Positions 61,611 through 64,000 of a stretch of DNA of 64,000 nt are shown here, piece after piece. A program made the translations under genes and the position numbers. Source of the stretch: Streptomyces asoensis (GTDB lineage: Bacteria > Actinomycetota > Actinomycetes > Streptomycetales > Streptomycetaceae); the NCBI RefSeq assembly GCF_016860545.1, contig NZ_BNEB01000002.1:1612001-1676000 (forward strand). The letters are read 5' to 3'. Positions within the stretch are counted from its first letter, which is position 1. The number at the start of each line of letters is the position of its first letter. Under the pieces are notes generated by a model that did no database searches, had not been told where the DNA came from, and saw only the letters and a list, made by a program, of their open reading frames with translations.

Positions 61611-63148
61611 GAGGGCGTTCCTTCCGGGGTGGCCCGCGGCGCGGACGCCGGGCGGGGGGTACGGGTCGTGCGTCCGGTGACGCGGGCCGCGGCGAGCTTG
61701 CCGGACAGCAGGACGGTCGGCACGCCCACTCCGGGTGTGGTGCCGCAACCGGCGAGCACGGCGTTCTCGGTGCCCCGCACCAGGTTGCGGGGGCGGAACG
61801 GACCGGTCTGGGCGAAGGTGTGGGCCGCGGAGAACGGCGTGCCCGCCGCGTGGCCCTGTGCCTGCCAGTCGGCCGGTGTGATCAGGCACTCCTCCTCGAT
61901 CGCCGAGCCGATGCCGTCCAGGCCGCGCTGCTCCAGCTCCTTGAGGACGCTGTCGCGGTAGCGCGGCGCCAGGTCGCCCCACGCGGCGGCGCCGGGTCCG
62001 ATGTCGGTGTTGGGGCAGGGCGCGAGGATGTAGTGCAGGTGGTGTCCGGGCGGGGCGAGTCCGGGGTCGGTGGCCGTCGGGCGGGTGATGAGCAGCGACG
62101 GGTCGCTCATCAGCTCGCCGGTCCGGGTCAGTTCCTCGAAGGTGCTCCGCCAGGCCGCGCCGAACGACAGCGTGTGGTGGGCCAGTTCGGGCCAGGTGCG
62201 GTCGGTCCCGGCGTGCAGGACGACGGCCGAAGGGGAGTGCCGGATCCGCAGGGGCCGTCGCGGGGCCCGCCCGAGGAGGCGGTAGGTGACGGGCAGGTCG
62301 GGGGTGAGGACGACCGCGTCGCACGGGATGCGCTCCTCGGCGGTCACGACCGCGGTGATGCGGTCGCCGGACCGCTCCAGCCGGGTGACGTCCTGCCCGA
62401 ACCGCAGGTCGGCGCCCGCCTCCGCCGCGGCGTCCGCCATCGCCTGCGGCACCGCGTGCATGCCGCCGCGCGGGAAGTGGACGCCGGCGATCGTGTCCAT
62501 GTAGGCGATGACGGCGTAGGCGGCCAGCGCCCGGGCCGGCGGTACGCCCGCGTACAGGGCCTGGAAGGAGAAGACGCGGCGCAGGCGTTCGTCCTTGAGG
62601 TACCGGCCGATGCCCGCGTCGAGCCGGCCGAAGCCGCCGAGGGCCGCCAGCCGGGCCAGATCGGGCGTCAGCAACTGCCAGGGGGAGTCGAAGTTGACGT
62701 CGATGAAGCGGCGCATCTGGGCCCGGTAGAGCCCCTCCAGCCAGCCGCGCAGACGACGGTACCCGGCGGCCTCGTCGGCGCCGGCGAACCGCCTGACCTC
62801 TTCCTCCATCGCCTCGGCGCCGGTGTGCACGTCGAGACTGCTGCCGTCGGCGAACCGGGCCCGGTAGGCCGGGTGGAGCGGGATCAGGTCGACCCGGTCG
62901 TACAGGCTGTCGCCGACCGCGGCGAACGCCTCGTCGGCGAGTTCCGGCATGGTCAGCACGGTGGGGCCGGTGTCGATGCGGTAGCCGCCGCGCTCGAGGA
63001 GGCCGGCCCGTCCGCCGGGCAGCCGATCGCGCTCGACGACGGTGACCCGCCGCCCCGCCCCGAGCAGGTGCAGCGCGGCCGACAGCCCGGACAGACCGGC
63101 GCCGACCACCACGACGTGGTCGGTGCGGCCGGGGATCGTTCTGGTCAT
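61607..63148 (-). CDS. crtI: Phytoene desaturase
   Basis: A 513-residue flavoprotein that desaturates phytoene, probably to lycopene. The FAD-binding GxGxxG is in [17 protein letters not shown], followed by [24 protein letters not shown], and the C-terminal [23 protein letters not shown] is the family signature. The ATG overlaps the crtE stop (ATGA). A Pro/Arg/Thr-rich tail ends the protein. Confidence 0.95.
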   Translation of the reverse strand: MTRTIPGRTDHVVVVGAGLSGLSAALHLLGAGRRVTVVERDRLPGGRAGLLERGGYRIDTGPTVLTMPELADEAFAAVGDSLYDRVDLIPLHPAYRARFADGSSLDVHTGAEAMEEEVRRFAGADEAAGYRRLRGWLEGLYRAQMRRFIDVNFDSPWQLLTPDLARLAALGGFGRLDAGIGRYLKDERLRRVFSFQALYAGVPPARALAAYAVIAYMDTIAGVHFPRGGMHAVPQAMADAAAEAGADLRFGQDVTRLERSGDRITAVVTAEERIPCDAVVLTPDLPVTYRLLGRAPRRPLRIRHSPSAVVLHAGTDRTWPELAHHTLSFGAAWRSTFEELTRTGELMSDPSLLITRPTATDPGLAPPGHHLHYILAPCPNTDIGPGAAAWGDLAPRYRDSVLKELEQRGLDGIGSAIEEECLITPADWQAQGHAAGTPFSAAHTFAQTGPFRPRNLVRGTENAVLAGCGTTPGVGVPTVLLSGKLAAARVTGRTTRTPRPASAPRATPEGTPS

Positions 63149-64000
63149 CGGGTGGCCCCTTCGGCGCCGGCGGTGAGCAGCAGTGAGCCGGACGGGCCGC
63201 CCGCGGCCGCGGTCCGGTCGACGGGCGGGTCGGACGGGGCAGCCGTGTCGGACGGGCCGTACGGCGTGCGTCCGGCGGGCGGGGCTCCCGCCGCCGAGCG
63301 CAGCAGTGCGCGCAGACGCAGCCGTCCGTCCCCGCGGAGGGTCACGGAGTCCAGATGGCGCATGCCCTGGACCGCCAGCCGCTCGATGCGGGCCTCGACC
63401 GCCTCGCGCGCCCCGGTGGCGACCAGCACGCCCCGCACCTCGGCGAGACCGGTCTCGGACAGGTCGGCCCGGCCCAGCGAGCGCCGCAGCACCGACAGGG
63501 CGCCCCGGTCGCCCGCCGCCTCGGCCCGGGCCTGGGCCACCGCGACGAGGTAGGTGGGCTTGCCCGAGCGGATGTCGTCCCCCGAGGCCTTGCCGGTGCG
63601 GGTCGCGCTGCCGAAGACGTCGTTCAGGTCGTCGCGGAGCTGGAAGGCGATGCCGACGCACCGGCCGGCCGAGCACAGGGCGGCGGTCGTGGCGGCGTCC
63701 GCGCCCGCCAGGGCCGCGCCGAGGGCCAGCGGCCGTTCCACCGAGTACAGGGCACTCTTGAGGCAGGCGGCGCGCACGGCGCGGGCGGACGAGCGCGACG
63801 AGGTGATCTGGCCCTGGAGGTCCAGGTACTGCCCGGCCACCATCTCCATCCGCATGGCGCTCCACACGCCGCGCACCCGGCGCGCGGTGTCCGGCGCGAG
63901 TTCGGTGTCGGCGAGCACGTCGTCCGCCCAGGCCAGTGCCAGATCCCCGGCGAGGATGGCCGCGGCCTCGCCGAACCGCGCGTCCTGCGCGGTGGGAGCC
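63145..64000 (-). CDS. crtE: Geranylgeranyl diphosphate synthase, N-terminus beyond window
   Basis: The C-terminal ~285 residues of a polyprenyl synthase. The second Asp-rich motif [11 protein letters not shown] and the following [17 protein letters not shown] are clear; the first DDxxD lies outside the window. A low-complexity Gly/Pro/Ala tail follows the catalytic domain. It would supply C20 diphosphate for crtB. It is the first visible gene of the coupled operon crtE-crtI-crtB-Rieske. Confidence 0.92.
   Translation of the reverse strand, partial: APTAQDARFGEAAAILAGDLALAWADDVLADTELAPDTARRVRGVWSAMRMEMVAGQYLDLQGQITSSRSSARAVRAACLKSALYSVERPLALGAALAGADAATTAALCSAGRCVGIAFQLRDDLNDVFGSATRTGKASGDDIRSGKPTYLVAVAQARAEAAGDRGALSVLRRSLGRADLSETGLAEVRGVLVATGAREAVEARIERLAVQGMRHLDSVTLRGDGRLRLRALLRSAAGAPPAGRTPYGPSDTAAPSDPPVDRTAAAGGPSGSLLLTAGAEGATR

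Overview
The window is chromosomal DNA of a Streptomyces species or close relative. The evidence is very high GC with strong third-position GC bias, GTG and ATGA/GTGA-coupled starts, a crt carotenoid operon, DHA2 and other MFS exporters, a SARP-type regulator carrying rare TTA codons, and a short CTAG-flanked repeat element. No rRNA, tRNA, CRISPR array, prophage or complete insertion sequence is visible. The crt operon is cut by the right edge and a membrane protein by the left edge.

1-15 kb holds mostly conserved genes: a membrane molybdopterin oxidoreductase; a translationally coupled glycosyltransferase / DUF2064 / methyltransferase operon; a two-component system; a sugar-nucleotide epimerase with a probable zinc-binding insert; a cyclophilin; a glutamate-cysteine ligase-like enzyme; and two MFS exporters with small membrane proteins. 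15-31 kb is more idiosyncratic. It has an ECF-type sigma factor fused to a zinc finger, membrane segments and an external CAP domain; a 1738-residue repetitive protein of unknown function; a GlxA-type regulator diverging from an MFS gene; GAPDH; and an accessory patch with an XRE/zinc-finger regulator coupled to a sigma-like protein and several orphans.

32-47 kb is the most interesting part and reads as one biosynthetic island for ribosomally made peptides. Leftward: two small precursors (37785-37997 and 37486-37686) with different leaders and an identical 19-residue C-terminal core, a class III lanthionine synthetase (LanKC), an MFS exporter and an LLM flavin oxidoreductase. Rightward: a radical SAM/SPASM-like enzyme, a heme-oxygenase-fold protein, a second small peptide resembling the 'aroma-sacti' type, a cyclase-ATPase regulator, a cytoplasmic subtilisin-like protease and a GAF protein. 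A SARP/NB-ARC regulator with two TTA codons lies at the right end. The arrangement suggests a bldA-dependent hybrid of class III lanthipeptide and radical SAM chemistry, with the protease as candidate leader peptidase.

47-59 kb holds a P450, a 173-bp MITE-like element with CTAG target duplications, an FUSC-like membrane protein, a secreted SGNH hydrolase, a TetR/SDR pair with two operator palindromes between them, a stand-alone cytochrome oxidase subunit I with a small membrane partner, another SDR and a short STAS-like protein. 59.5-64 kb is the coupled carotenoid operon (crtE, crtI, crtB, Rieske protein), read leftward from beyond the right edge.
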